A stretch of 64,000 nucleotides of DNA from Streptomyces sp. CG1 (GCF_041080625.1 NZ_CP163518.1:9789501-9853500); one strand, 5' to 3'. Shown: positions 16,115 through 25,792, counted from the stretch's first letter. The notes: generated by a model from the letters alone, not told the origin. Program-made: numbers and translations.

Positions 16115-18085
16115 ATGTATCCCCCACCCCGTCCGATCAGCGAAGGCTTCGCACGACGCTGCAGAACCACCGCCGTACGCGCGCTCGTCCTGGCCCTGAC
16201 CGTGGCCGCAGCCCTGGTCTTCGCCCAGCCGGGCCCGGCCTCCGCCGCGACGGACCGTCAGATCGCGGTGCCCACCGCGCCGATGGGCTGGGCCTCCTGG
16301 AACAGCTTCGCCTCGTCGATCGACCACGACGTCATCAAGCGGCAGACGGACGCGTTCGTCGCGGCCGGCCTCCCCGGCGCCGGATACAAGTACATCAACA
16401 TCGACGAGGGCTGGTGGCAGGGCACCCGCGACAGCGCCGGCAACATCACCGTCGACACCGGCGAGTGGCCCGGCGGCATGAGCGCCATCGCCGACTACAT
16501 CCACAGCAAGGGCCTGAAGGCCGGCATCTACACCGACGCCGGCAAGAACGGCTGCGGCTACTACTACCCGACCACCAGGCCGGCCGCCCCGAACACCGGC
16601 AGCGAGGGCCACTACGACCAGGACATGCTGCAGTTCTCCAGGTGGGGCTTCGACTTCGTCAAGGTCGACTGGTGCGGCGGCGACGCCGAGGGACTGGACG
16701 CGGCGACGACGTACAGGGCGATCAGCTCGGCCGTCGCCAAGGCCACCGCGACCACCGGCCGCCCGCTCACCCTCTCCGTCTGCAACTGGGGCAAGCAGAA
16801 CCCCTGGAACTGGGCGCCGGGCCTCGCCCCGATGTGGCGCACCAGCACGGACATCGTCTACTACGGCAACACGCCCTCGCAGTCCAGCATGCTGTCCAAC
16901 TTCGACCAGGCCCTGCATCCGGCCGCCCAGCACACCGGTTACTACAACGATCCCGACATGCTGATGGTCGGCATGTCCGGCCTCACCGCCGCGCAGAACC
17001 GCACCCACATGGCCCTCTGGGCGATCTCCGGCGCCCCCCTGCTGGCGGGCAACGACCTCACCACGATGACCGGTGAGACGGCCGCCGTTCTCGAGAACTC
17101 CGACGTGGTCGCCGTCGACCAGGACCCACGCGGGCTGCAAGGGGTGAAGGTCGCCGAGGACACCACCGGACTCCAGGTCTACGGCAAGGTCCTGTCCGGC
17201 ACCGGCAACCGGGCCGTCGTCCTCCTCAACCGCACCTCGGCCGCGCAGAACATCACCGTCCGCTGGTCGGACCTCGGTCTGACGGACGCCTCGGCGACCG
17301 TGCGGGACCTGTGGGCGCAGAAGAACGTGGGTTCCTCTGCCACGAGTTACACCACCGGCGTCCCCGCGGGCGGCTCGGTGCTGCTCAAGGTCAGCGGCAC
17401 CGAGGCGGCGAGCAGCGACTACAGCGCCGGCTCCACCGGTAAGTACACCGGCGTGTCCGCGGCGAGCACCGGCATGCACGTGGTCGACATCGCCTACACC
17501 AACACCGCCTCCACCGCCGTCACGGGCACCCTGCAGGTCAACGGCCAGACCGCGACGACGGTGTCCTTCCCGCCCACCGGCGCCGGCCAGGGCACGGTCT
17601 CGGTCCAGGTGCACCTCACCAAGGGAAACACCAACTCCCTCGCCTTCACCGGCGGTCCGGCCCTGGGCGGTATCACCGTGCATCGGCTGCCCGGCACCGA
17701 CGGCACCCTCCTCGTCGGCGCACAGTCCGGCCGGTGCGCCGACATCTACGACAACACGATCACCAACGGCACCCAGGCCGAGCTGTGGGACTGCAACGGC
17801 GGCGCCAACCAGGCCTGGACGTACACCTCCCGCAAGGAACTCGTCGTCTACGGCGACAAGTGCCTCGACGCCTACAACCTCGGCACCACCAACGGCACCA
17901 AGGTGGTCATCTGGGACTGCAACGGCCAGGACAACCAGAAGTGGACGCTCAACACCGACGGCACCATCACCAACGTCCACGCGGGCCTGTGCCTGGACGC
18001 GTACAACGCCGCCACCGGCAATGGCACGTCGCTGGTGCTGTGGAGCTGCGACGGCGGTGCCAACCAGAAGTGGTCCCGGACCTGA
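16115..18085 (+). CDS. Secreted GH27 alpha-galactosidase with C-terminal ricin-type lectin
   Basis: A 656-residue exported enzyme with an Ala-rich signal peptide cut after PASAA. The GH27 barrel begins at PTAPMGWASWNSFA. The nucleophile is Asp185 in KVDWCGGD and the likely acid/base Asp246 in MWRTSTDI. An antiparallel beta domain and a CBM-like linker region follow. A C-terminal ricin B-type beta-trefoil shows repeated GxCLDAYN...W-DCNG-NQKW motifs. It removes alpha-1,6-galactose from plant galactomannans or raffinose-type sugars. ATG 16115 has GGAGGC upstream. A dense palindrome array sits in its promoter region. Confidence 0.92.
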   Translation: MYPPPRPISEGFARRCRTTAVRALVLALTVAAALVFAQPGPASAATDRQIAVPTAPMGWASWNSFASSIDHDVIKRQTDAFVAAGLPGAGYKYINIDEGWWQGTRDSAGNITVDTGEWPGGMSAIADYIHSKGLKAGIYTDAGKNGCGYYYPTTRPAAPNTGSEGHYDQDMLQFSRWGFDFVKVDWCGGDAEGLDAATTYRAISSAVAKATATTGRPLTLSVCNWGKQNPWNWAPGLAPMWRTSTDIVYYGNTPSQSSMLSNFDQALHPAAQHTGYYNDPDMLMVGMSGLTAAQNRTHMALWAISGAPLLAGNDLTTMTGETAAVLENSDVVAVDQDPRGLQGVKVAEDTTGLQVYGKVLSGTGNRAVVLLNRTSAAQNITVRWSDLGLTDASATVRDLWAQKNVGSSATSYTTGVPAGGSVLLKVSGTEAASSDYSAGSTGKYTGVSAASTGMHVVDIAYTNTASTAVTGTLQVNGQTATTVSFPPTGAGQGTVSVQVHLTKGNTNSLAFTGGPALGGITVHRLPGTDGTLLVGAQSGRCADIYDNTITNGTQAELWDCNGGANQAWTYTSRKELVVYGDKCLDAYNLGTTNGTKVVIWDCNGQDNQKWTLNTDGTITNVHAGLCLDAYNAATGNGTSLVLWSCDGGANQKWSRT

Positions 18086-18097
18086 CCCGTGGCTGCG

Positions 18098-18436
18098 CTA
18101 CGCGGCGGCGGACACCATCAGGAGGCCTGCCGCCGCGAGCACCGCGCACCCCAGCAGCAGCCAGGCCAGCAGCCGCTGCCGCAGCACCCGATAGCGGGCC
18201 TCGTACATCTGCCGCAGCTCCTCGGTGCGTTGGGCGGTGCGCTGCCACGACTGCCGGGACAGCGCCACGTACTCGGCCTCGAACTCCCTGCCCAGCACCT
18301 CCCGTTGGGTGTCGGTGAGCCAGCCCAGCCGGGATGCGGTGCGTGCTGCCGCCGTACGGCCCTCCTCGCGTGCGGCGGCCAGCAGCAGATGGCCCTCGAT
18401 CTCCCGGACCAGGGCCCGCTCCTCCTGCGCCGTCAT
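18098..18436 (-). CDS. Small C-terminally membrane-anchored protein coupled to ctaD
   Basis: A 112-residue protein I do not recognise as a named family. The first 90 residues are charged and helical ([50 protein letters not shown]). One hydrophobic helix ([20 protein letters not shown]) ends the protein, suggesting a tail-anchored membrane protein. Its ATG overlaps the natural ctaD stop as ATGA, so it was evolved for coupled translation with ctaD. An accessory role in an alternative cytochrome oxidase is an inference from context. Because of the frameshift in ctaD, it is also in frame with the shifted ctaD reading frame. Confidence 0.7.
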   Translation of the reverse strand: MTAQEERALVREIEGHLLLAAAREEGRTAAARTASRLGWLTDTQREVLGREFEAEYVALSRQSWQRTAQRTEELRQMYEARYRVLRQRLLAWLLLGCAVLAAAGLLMVSAAA

Positions 18437-20068
18437 CGTGCGGTCAACTCCCTTTCCGGCAGCGGTGTTTCCGCATGGTGCAGATCGAACGCCGGGGACT
18501 CGCTGCGGATCCGGGGCAGGGTGGTGAAGTTGTGCCGGGGCGGCGGGCAGGAGGTCGCCCACTCCAGGGAACGGCCGTAGCCCCAGGGATCGTCGCTCTC
18601 GACCCGCTCGCCGTATTTGGCCGTCTTCCAGACGTTGCAGAAGAACGGGAGCATGGAGATGCCGAGCAGGGAACGAGAAGATCGTCGAGACCGCGTTGAG
18701 CGTGGTGAGCCCTTCCACTGCCAGATCGTCGGGAATTCTGCGCTGCATTCCGTTCGTGCCCAGCCAGTGCTGGACCAGGAAAGTGCCGTGGAAGCCGATG
18801 AACAGCGTCCAGAAGGTGATCTTGCCGAGCCGTTCGTCCAGCATCTTGCCGGTCCACTTCGGCCACCAGAAGTGGAAGCCGGAGAACATCGCGAAGATGA
18901 CCGTACCGAAGACCACGTAGTGGAAGTGGGCCACCACGAAATAGCTGTCGGACGTCGCGAAATCGATCGGCGGCGAGGCGAGCATGACACCGGTCAGTCC
19001 GCCGAAGACGAACGTGACGAGGAATCCCATCACCCACAGCATGGGTGTCTCGAAGGACAGCGAGCCCTTCCACATCGTGCCGATCCAGTTGAAGAACTTC
19101 ACACCGGTCGGGACGGCGATCAGGAACGTCATGAAGGAGAAGAAGGGCAGCAGTACACCGCCGGTGACGTACATGTGGTGGGCCCACACGGTCACGGACA
19201 GACCGGCGATCGCGATGGTCGCGGCGATCAGGCCCATGTAGCCGAACATCGGCTTACGGGAGAACACCGGGATCACTTCGGAGATGATGCCGAAGAACGG
19301 CAGCGCGATGATGTACACCTCCGGATGGCCGAAGAACCAGAAGAGGTGTTGCCAGAGCAGGGCTCCGCCGTTGGCGGCGTCGAAGACATGGGCGCCGAAC
19401 TTGCGGTCCGCCTCCAGGGCGAACAGCGCGGCCGCGAGGACCGGGAAGGCGAGCAGGACCAGGACACCGGTGAGCAGCACGTTCCATACGAAGATCGGCA
19501 TGCGGAACATGGTCAGACCGGGGGCGCGCATGCAGATGATCGTGGTGATGAAGTTGACCGAGCCGAGGATGGTGCCGAAGCCGGAGAAGGCCAGCCCCAT
19601 GATCCACAGGTCGCCGCCCGGACCCGGTGAGCGGACCACGTCCGTCAGCGGCGAGTAGGCGAACCAGCCGAAGTCGGCCGCACCGTCCGGGGTGAGGAAG
19701 CCGCCCACCGCGATGAGCGAGCCGAACAGATACAGCCAGTAGGCGAACATGTTCAGCCGCGGGAACGCCACATCCGGCGCGCCGATCTGCAGCGGCATGA
19801 TCCAGTTCGTGAAGCCGGCGAACAGCGGCGTCGCGAACATCAGCAGCATGACCGTGCCGTGCATCGTGAACAGCTGGTTGAACTGCTCGTTCGACATGAT
19901 CTGCAGGCCCGGCCGGGCCAGTTCGGCGCGCATGAGCAGCGCCATCACGCCACCGATCAGGAAGAACGCGAACGCGGTGACCAAATAGAGCGTTCCGATC
20001 CTCTTGTGATCGGTGGTCGTGAGCCACCGCACGACCCGAAAGCTCCTGATGTCTCTGATCCTCTTCAC
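18433..20068 (-). pseudogene. ctaD: Cytochrome c oxidase subunit I (ctaD-like), one-base frameshift near the 3' end
   Basis: The product matches actinobacterial CtaD from [15 protein letters not shown] through the last helices. It keeps the haem and CuB ligands ([30 protein letters not shown]). At 18669-18671 the plus strand has GGG where family alignment needs GG. Before the shift the frame reads STIFSF; the expected continuation [20 protein letters not shown] is in the next frame and ends at the ATGA overlap. Unshifted translation would lose the last roughly 80 residues and run into the downstream gene. The N-terminus (GTG 20068) is shorter than usual. No ctaC or ctaE is nearby. A sequencing error is possible. 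Confidence 0.8.
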
Positions 20069-20174
20069 GCCCCGCCTGTGTCCGCGCCGGGCCCGCCGGT
20101 CACACTCGGACGACGCGAGGAGCATCACGGAAGAAGGGTGTGACGATCCGGGCGGTGCCGGACACGAACCGAAC

Positions 20175-20849
20175 ATGAGCAACGACGAGATCTTCGCCGC
20201 TGCCTATCGCGAGCACTACTGGGCGGTCAGCCCTTATGTCGCGCGCCGACTGCCCGGGCGGGCCGACGAGGTGGAGGAAGTGGTGGCCGAGGTGCTCACG
20301 GTCGCCTGGCGGCGCCGGCACGACCTGCCGGACGCGCCGCTGCCCTGGCTGTACGGGGTGGCCCGGAACTGCCTGGCGAACGCGGTACGCGGTTACGGGC
20401 GTCGGCGCCGACTGGTGGACCGGCTGAGCAACGACGAGGCCGCGCACGGCAGGCACGTCGTGGCCGGCCCGGACACGGAGGCGCCGGGCGCCTGGGTGCA
20501 CGAGGCCCTGGCACTGCTCTCTCCGTCCGGCCAGGAGGTGTTGCGCCTCGCGGCCTGGGAGGAACTCGACGCCGAGCAGATCGCGGTCTCGCTGGGCTGT
20601 GGCCGACGCGCGGCGGCGATGCGCCTGCACCGCGCCCGCCGCCGGCTGCGCGCCGAGATCGACCGCATGCGTCCCGCGGCCCCGGCGGCCGCGCCACCGG
20701 TCGGACAACTGCCCGGTGACGCCGGGCCCATGGCCGATCCGGCCCGCACCGGCGACGAACCGCCCGCCGCGGAGCACGGCCCCTCCCGGCGCATGTCGTA
20801 CCCCGCCGGCCCCGCCGTGCCCTTCCGCGAGGACCTCCGCCATGCCTGA
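20175..20849 (+). CDS. ECF-type RNA polymerase sigma factor
   Basis: A 224-residue sigma-70 family protein. Region 2 is [38 protein letters not shown], followed by PWLYGVARN. Region 4 is [45 protein letters not shown] Pro/Ala-rich tail of about 55 residues is additional. The chosen ATG ([11 protein letters not shown]) matches family starts although its ribosome site is weak. The last 8 nt overlap the next gene, which encodes a membrane protein with anti-sigma-like layout, so the two form a signal-response pair. Confidence 0.85.
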   Translation: MSNDEIFAAAYREHYWAVSPYVARRLPGRADEVEEVVAEVLTVAWRRRHDLPDAPLPWLYGVARNCLANAVRGYGRRRRLVDRLSNDEAAHGRHVVAGPDTEAPGAWVHEALALLSPSGQEVLRLAAWEELDAEQIAVSLGCGRRAAAMRLHRARRRLRAEIDRMRPAAPAAAPPVGQLPGDAGPMADPARTGDEPPAAEHGPSRRMSYPAGPAVPFREDLRHA

Positions 20850-21852
20850 CGAACTCGACCTCCTGCGCCGGGCCGACCCGGCCCCGGCCCACGGCCCGCA
20901 CTTCGGCGACGGCCCGCTGGACCATTGCGCCGAGCGGCGGCTGGAGTTGCTGCTGCGCGATGGCGACGACCGCCGCGCCCGGCCCCGCACCCCGCTCACC
21001 CGGCCCCGCACCCCGCGCGCCCGGCTGCTGTGGGGCCTCGCCGCCACCGCCGTCGTCCTCGCGACCACCCTCACCGCGCTGCTGGGCGGCCCGGGCGGGC
21101 AGCCCGCCGTAGCCGCACCCCGCCCGCTGGCCGTACGGGCGCACTCCACCGCCGTACCGCTGAACCGGATGGCCGAACTGGCCGCCGTGGCCGCCACGGA
21201 CGGCTCGCCCGGCCTGCGCAAGGGCACCCACGTGCAGTCCTGGAGCCTCGCCATGAGCGACGACAGGCCGCCTGTGGCCCTCCCCGAGGAGCGCGTCGTG
21301 CGCTGGAACACCGACGACAGCCATACCGAGCTGGTCGTCGCCGCCGACCCCAGCCATCCGGGCCGCCCGGTCCTGACCGACGAGGGCGACGCGCCGCGGC
21401 TGGTGGCGGACGGTCAGGTGCTCAGCCGTACCACCTACCCGCCGAGCTGGAGCGACGCCCCGCCCGAGGCGAGCCCCCCGCAGGATCCGGCCGCCCTGCG
21501 CGCCTACCTCGCCGAGACGGCCCGCACCGGCACGGGCTCTCTGTCCACCACCGAACTCCTGGACGCCGTACAGGAATTGCTGGACCACTGGACTCTCGGG
21601 TCCCGCCAGTCGGCCGCACTGGTCCGGATCCTCGCGGACGCCAAGGGCCTGCGCCCCGTCGGGCAGGTGACGGACCGGCTCGGGCGCTCCGGGCAGGCGT
21701 ATGTGTACGACGCCCCGGGCGAGCGGCGCATGCTGCTCCTCGATCCGCGTACCGGTGCCGTCCTCGGTCTCGAGGCCACCTTCACCCGGGACGATCCCCG
21801 GTACGGGGTGAAGGCCGGGGATGTGATGGAGTACAGCGCCTGGATGCGCTGA
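20842..21852 (+). CDS. Membrane-anchored partner of the ECF sigma factor (CU044_5270-like)
   Basis: A 336-residue protein with a short cytoplasmic N-terminus, one transmembrane helix (LLWGLAATAVVLATTLTALLGG) and a large extracytoplasmic domain. The outer domain shows the features of the CU044_5270 family that sits beside Streptomyces sigma factors (SWSLAMSDD, LLDPRTGAVLGLEATF). Its ATG overlaps the sigma gene by 8 nt. It probably senses an envelope or external cue and modulates the sigma factor; no zinc-binding anti-sigma motif is visible, so a ZAS-type mechanism is unlikely. Confidence 0.75.
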   Translation: MPDELDLLRRADPAPAHGPHFGDGPLDHCAERRLELLLRDGDDRRARPRTPLTRPRTPRARLLWGLAATAVVLATTLTALLGGPGGQPAVAAPRPLAVRAHSTAVPLNRMAELAAVAATDGSPGLRKGTHVQSWSLAMSDDRPPVALPEERVVRWNTDDSHTELVVAADPSHPGRPVLTDEGDAPRLVADGQVLSRTTYPPSWSDAPPEASPPQDPAALRAYLAETARTGTGSLSTTELLDAVQELLDHWTLGSRQSAALVRILADAKGLRPVGQVTDRLGRSGQAYVYDAPGERRMLLLDPRTGAVLGLEATFTRDDPRYGVKAGDVMEYSAWMR

Positions 21853-21884
21853 CCCTGGGAGCCGGGCCCTCGGTGTGCCGGTGC

Positions 21885-22733
21885 CTATGCGCCGAGCTGC
21901 CGGGCGGCGGCCGTGACGGTCTGCTCCAGCAGTGTGGCGATCGTCATGGGCCCTACACCGCCCGGCACCGGCGTGATCAGCGAGGCCCGTTCCACGGCGG
22001 AGTCGAAGTCGACGTCACCGACGTTCCCGGCGTTGTAGCCGGCGTCGATCACGACCGCGCCGGGCTTGATGTCCTGCCCGCGGATCAGCCGCGGCCGGCC
22101 CACGGCGGCGACCACGACGTCCGCCTCGCGGACCGCCGCCGACAGGTCCGCCGTCCGCGAGTGGCAGTACGTCACGGTCGCGTCCCGGGCCAGCAGCAGC
22201 ATGCCCACCGGCTTGCCGAGGATCGCGCTGCGGCCCACGACCACGGCCGACTTGCCGGCGGGGTCGACGGCGTACTCGTCCAGCAGCCGCAGGATGCCGC
22301 CGGGCGTGCAGGAGACGAAGCCCGGCAGGCCGAAGCTCATTGTGGCGAAGGAGGCGAAGGTGACACCGTCCACGTCCTTCTCCGGCGCGATCGCCTCGAA
22401 CGCGGCCCGCTCGTCGATGTGGTCGCCGACCGGGTGCTGGAGCAGGATGCCGTGCACGGCCGGGTCGGCCGACAACTCCCGCAGTGTGCCGACGAGTTCC
22501 TCGGTGGTCGTGGTGGCGGGCAGGGCCACGTGCCGGGACTCGACACCGGCCTTGCGGCACCGGTTCTGCTTCATGCGGACGTAGGTCACGGACGCCGGGT
22601 CCTCGCCGACCAGGACGGTCGCGAGACAGGGTGCGGTGCCGGTCCGCGCGGTGAGGTCGCCGGCCTTCTTCGCGGTGTCCTCGACGATACGGCGGGCGAC
22701 GGCGGTGCCGTCCATGAGACGGGCCTGGGCCAT
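21885..22733 (-). CDS. folD: FolD bifunctional methylenetetrahydrofolate dehydrogenase/cyclohydrolase
   Basis: A 282-residue enzyme converting 5,10-methylene-THF to 10-formyl-THF with NADP. Family motifs are present: YVRMKQN (catalytic Tyr and Lys), GILLQHPVGDHID, PEKDVDG, CTPGGILRLL, VVGRSAILGKPVGMLLL and PVPGGVGPMTIATLLEQT. The ATG at 22733 is chosen because AGGAG precedes it, although the open frame extends further. His in GILLQHPVG replaces the more usual Leu. It is isolated from purine or folate genes and may be a secondary copy. Confidence 0.92.
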   Translation of the reverse strand: MAQARLMDGTAVARRIVEDTAKKAGDLTARTGTAPCLATVLVGEDPASVTYVRMKQNRCRKAGVESRHVALPATTTTEELVGTLRELSADPAVHGILLQHPVGDHIDERAAFEAIAPEKDVDGVTFASFATMSFGLPGFVSCTPGGILRLLDEYAVDPAGKSAVVVGRSAILGKPVGMLLLARDATVTYCHSRTADLSAAVREADVVVAAVGRPRLIRGQDIKPGAVVIDAGYNAGNVGDVDFDSAVERASLITPVPGGVGPMTIATLLEQTVTAAARQLGA

Positions 22734-23167
22734 GCTGCACACTCCTGAGCTGGATCGAGTCTCTCGCCCAGGCGCGCGGCAGCCACCATGGACCTCCCCC
22801 ACGCTCGGCTTCGCTCGCGCGGGGGGACCCCCACCCGGTGGTACTCCACCTCAGCGCCAGTCACGGCCCGCGTACAGCGTAACCGAGCACGCGTAGGCCC
22901 CCAGTCCCGTGCTCACCGGCACCGGCCGTGCCGCCTTCGCAGCGCACGCGGCAGCGCAGGACGCGGGCGAAGGCGCGCTGCTCTCAGCGCCGACCGAAGC
23001 AGAGCCGCGGACACCGGCAGACCTGCGGCGGAAGCCGGTGCCGGCCGTCGAGGGCGGGCCCGCGTCAGCCGCCCGAGGCTCGCCCTGGCCGAAAAGGTCC
23101 AGGTCAGCCGGGAGGTGACCTGGACCCTCGCGCATCTCCTTCCGGCGCCCGTCATGCCGGGGTGTGC
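22734..23167. other. 434-bp gap between folD and SnoaL-like gene
   Basis: It contains the folD promoter and the stem-loop repeat described separately. A 94-codon minus-strand open frame (22851-23135) is present, but it is low-complexity, Ala-rich and without a ribosome site, so I do not call it. Nothing else is recognisable. Confidence 0.4.
22793..22843. repeat. Streptomyces-type G/C-rich stem-loop repeat
   Basis: CTCCCCC, then an ACGCTCGGCTTCGCTCGCGC core, then GGGGGGA followed by CCCCCACC. The poly-C/poly-G arms form a strong stem around the core. Elements of this look recur in many Streptomyces intergenic regions. It lies within the folD upstream region (60 bp from the ATG), not after a gene. 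Confidence 0.65.
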
Positions 23168-23533
23168 CTACTCGTCCCAGACCTGGATGATCAACTGGTC
23201 GGTGATCTTGCCGTCCCGCAACGTGACCATCGACTCGGCGAGGACCCGGGTGCCGTCCCCGTACTGGCAGGATTCGGTGAACGCGGCGTGATCACCCTGG
23301 ATGACGCATTGTCCCAGCTTGTGTGTCATGTCGCGGCGGTAGATGTCGTCCAGCAACACGGCGATCTCACTCCGGCCGTGCAGCACGGTGGGGTGGCTGG
23401 GCTGGCTGTTGTGGTCGACGATGCGGATCTCGGCGTCGTCCGCGTAGAGCGACAGAAGGGTGTTCCCGGTGTTCCCTTCTATGCCCCGGCGCAGTGTCTC
23501 GGTGTCGAAGGCGGAACCTGTCGCGCTGCCCAT
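23168..23533 (-). CDS. SnoaL/NTF2-like small protein
   Basis: A 121-residue alpha+beta cone protein with typical SnoaL-like phrases (LLSLYADDAEIRIVDHNSQPS, LHGRSEIAVLLDDIYRRDMTH, LAESMVTLRDGKITDQLIIQVWDE). The ATG at 23533 follows AAGGAGG at ideal spacing. The fold binds small hydrophobic ligands and is used for cyclases, isomerases or binding proteins; no catalytic assignment is possible. It lies just after a degenerate acyltransferase-domain gene on the same strand (136 bp apart), perhaps a remnant of polyketide-related functions. Confidence 0.8.
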   Translation of the reverse strand: MGSATGSAFDTETLRRGIEGNTGNTLLSLYADDAEIRIVDHNSQPSHPTVLHGRSEIAVLLDDIYRRDMTHKLGQCVIQGDHAAFTESCQYGDGTRVLAESMVTLRDGKITDQLIIQVWDE

Positions 23534-23669
23534 GGTGACCTCCTTGGGACGCCCGCGGTCCGGCGGGGCGCGGACCGCACGGACCCTCCCACCCTTCGAG
23601 ACTCCTCCGGCCCGGCGGCCACGGCAAGCGCAGACGGCCGGTTCCACCGGCTCGCGCGATGCACGCCCC

Positions 23670-24449
23670 TCAGCGTGGTGCGGCCCCGTACTCGGTGCCC
23701 GGTCCCGACCACAGCGCCGCCCAGTCGCGGGACAGCGCGAAGGCCGAGGCCGTACCGCCCGGGAGGCAGTCCGGGAGCAGCCGGGTGAGCCGGTCGCAGG
23801 GGCCCAGTTCCAGCCAGGTGCGGACCCCCTCGCGATGCAGCAGACCGACCGCCTCGGCGAAGCGCGCGGGTGCGCGCCGCAGCCAGAACTCCGGCTCGGC
23901 GGTCTCGGTGCCCACCGGGCGGGCGGTGACATCGCAGACGAGGGGGAGGCGCGGCACACACGGGTGGAGCGTGGCGAGGGTGCGGCCGTAGGTGTCGAGG
24001 ATGCCGTCCAGGCGGGGGGAGTGCGGCCCGGGACCCGGGAGGCCGTCCAGGAGCCGGGCCAGGGTGCCGACCGCGTGGCAGGCCTCGGCCAGTGAGAACA
24101 CACCCGCGGCATACGCGGCGGCCATCCGCCCGGCCGCCTGCCCGAACACCACGTCCGGCCGCACCCCCCAACTGCGCACCAGCCGGAACTGCGCCACCTG
24201 GAGCGCGAAAACCGCCGGCCCGGCGTACGACTCCCGGTCCAGCAGCGCGGCCGTACGTGTGCCGTCGTCCGCGAACATCACGCATGCCAACGGCAGTTCG
24301 AGATACGGATCGAGCCGCGCGCAGATGGCGTCCAGCGCGTCGGCGAACACCGGGAAGGCGTCGCGGAGTTCACGGCCTGTTCCGGGGCGCGGTGCGGCAC
24401 CGGCCGAGAACAGGAATGCGGTACGTCCATGGCAGCCTTCGATGGGCAT
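23670..24449 (-). CDS. Stand-alone acyltransferase-like domain lacking the catalytic serine
   Basis: A 259-residue protein aligned to the acyltransferase domain of type I polyketide synthases: AFLFSAGA (normally FxFxGQG), FGQAAGRMAAAYAAGVFSLAEA, EFWLRRAPARFAEAVGLLHREGVRTWLELGP. The nucleophile motif GHSxGE reads GQAAGR at 103-108, so the serine is Ala105 and the Arg/Gln contacts are altered. It cannot work as a normal malonyl transferase; it may be a binding or scaffold protein or a decaying gene. ATG 24449 is preferred; a GTG at 24479 would add 10 residues. Neither has a strong ribosome site. Confidence 0.72.
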   Translation of the reverse strand: MPIEGCHGRTAFLFSAGAAPRPGTGRELRDAFPVFADALDAICARLDPYLELPLACVMFADDGTRTAALLDRESYAGPAVFALQVAQFRLVRSWGVRPDVVFGQAAGRMAAAYAAGVFSLAEACHAVGTLARLLDGLPGPGPHSPRLDGILDTYGRTLATLHPCVPRLPLVCDVTARPVGTETAEPEFWLRRAPARFAEAVGLLHREGVRTWLELGPCDRLTRLLPDCLPGGTASAFALSRDWAALWSGPGTEYGAAPR

Positions 24450-24504
24450 GTCCCCATTGAGGCATGTCCGGGCCGACACCCATACCAGGCAGACTCATGC
24501 ACCC

Positions 24505-24560
24505 AGCAAAAAGATTTCCATCATCGAATGACATTATTCGGTCAAATTCTTACCGGAGGA
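24505..24560. other. AT-rich patch upstream of acyltransferase-like gene and mscR
   Basis: This stretch is unusually A/T-rich for the window (AAAAAGATTTCC, GACATTATTCGGTCAAATTC). It lies in the divergent region between the acyltransferase-like gene and the mycothiol dehydrogenase gene and likely holds promoter elements; TTGACC read on the minus strand is a possible -35. A TAGGGT at 24667-24672 is a possible -10 for the rightward operon. Confidence 0.35.
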
Positions 24561-24706
24561 AGGCCTTTCCGCACGAAGAAGCGCGCCCGAGGGAGCATGC
24601 TCGCCCGGCGGCCGGAAAGATCCACTCTGCCCGCCGTGGTCCGTCCCGCTACCGATCGGTCGCGCGTAGGGTCGGCAGGGAAGGCAAACGAGGAAGGGGC
24701 CAGCCC

Positions 24707-25792
24707 ATGGCGCAGGAAGTACGCGGCGTGATCGCACCGGGGAAGGACGAGCCCGTACGGGTCGAGACGATCGTGGTGCCGGACCCGGGGCCCGGCGAGG
24801 CTGTGGTGCGCGTCCAGGCGTGCGGCGTCTGCCATACCGACCTGCACTACAAACAGGGCGGCATCTCGGACGACTTCCCCTTCCTCCTCGGCCACGAGGC
24901 CGCCGGTGTCGTGGAGTCGGTCGGCGAGGACGTGACCGATGTGGCGCCCGGTGACTTCGTCGTCCTCAACTGGCGTGCCGTGTGCGGGAATTGCCGGGCC
25001 TGTCTGCGGGGCCGGCCCTGGTACTGCTTCAACACGCACAACGCGAAGCAGAAGATGACGCTCACCGACGGCACCGAACTGTCCCCGGCCCTCGGCATCG
25101 GCGCGTTCGCCGAGAAGACGCTCGTCGCCGCCGGCCAGTGCACCAAGGTCGACCCGGCCGTCTCCCCGGCGGTCGCAGGCCTGCTGGGCTGCGGGGTCAT
25201 GGCCGGGATCGGCGCGGCGATCAACACGGGCGGCGTCGGCCGGGGTGACTCCGTCGCGGTCATCGGGTGCGGCGGCGTCGGGGACGCGGCCATCGCCGGG
25301 GCGAACCTCGCGGGCGCGGCGAAGATCATCGCCGTGGACATCGACGACCGCAAGCTGGCCCAGGCCCGCACCCTGGGCGCCACCCACACCGTCAACTCCA
25401 AGGCGACCGACCCGGTCGCGGCGATCCGCGAGCTGACCGACGGCTTCGGCGCCGACGTCGTCATCGAGGCCGTCGGCCGCCCGGAGACGTACGAGCAGGC
25501 TTTCTACGCCCGCGACCTCGCCGGCACCGTCGTCCTCGTCGGCGTCCCCACCCCCGAGATGAAGCTGGAACTGCCCCTGCTGGACGTCTTCGGCCGCGGC
25601 GGCGCCCTGAAGTCCAGCTGGTACGGCGACTGCCTGCCCTCCCGTGACTTCCCCATGCTGATCGACCTGCATCTGCAGGGCCGGCTGCCGCTCGACGCGT
25701 TCGTCACCGAGACCGTCCAACTGGACGAGGTGGAGAAAGCGTTCGAGCGGATGCACCACGGTGACGTGCTGCGCTCGGTGGTGGTGTTCTGA
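24707..25792 (+). CDS. mscR: S-(hydroxymethyl)mycothiol dehydrogenase
   Basis: A 361-residue class III-type zinc alcohol dehydrogenase matching actinobacterial MscR/AdhE2. Features are [30 protein letters not shown], the structural zinc cysteines in [15 protein letters not shown], and [18 protein letters not shown] for NAD binding. It oxidises the formaldehyde-mycothiol adduct to S-formylmycothiol. GAGGAAGG lies before ATG 24707. It overlaps the next gene by one base, a hydrolase-type partner known from other actinobacterial mscR loci, so formaldehyde detoxification is the likely job. Confidence 0.93.
   Translation: MAQEVRGVIAPGKDEPVRVETIVVPDPGPGEAVVRVQACGVCHTDLHYKQGGISDDFPFLLGHEAAGVVESVGEDVTDVAPGDFVVLNWRAVCGNCRACLRGRPWYCFNTHNAKQKMTLTDGTELSPALGIGAFAEKTLVAAGQCTKVDPAVSPAVAGLLGCGVMAGIGAAINTGGVGRGDSVAVIGCGGVGDAAIAGANLAGAAKIIAVDIDDRKLAQARTLGATHTVNSKATDPVAAIRELTDGFGADVVIEAVGRPETYEQAFYARDLAGTVVLVGVPTPEMKLELPLLDVFGRGGALKSSWYGDCLPSRDFPMLIDLHLQGRLPLDAFVTETVQLDEVEKAFERMHHGDVLRSVVVF

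Noticed and set aside
22851..23135. A 94-codon minus-strand ORF after folD
   Set aside because: No ribosome site, low-complexity Ala/Gly/Arg composition and no recognisable motif.
23168..24449. SnoaL-like and acyltransferase-like genes as part of a polyketide cluster
   Set aside because: No ketosynthase, carrier protein or tailoring set is nearby, and the acyltransferase lacks its nucleophile.
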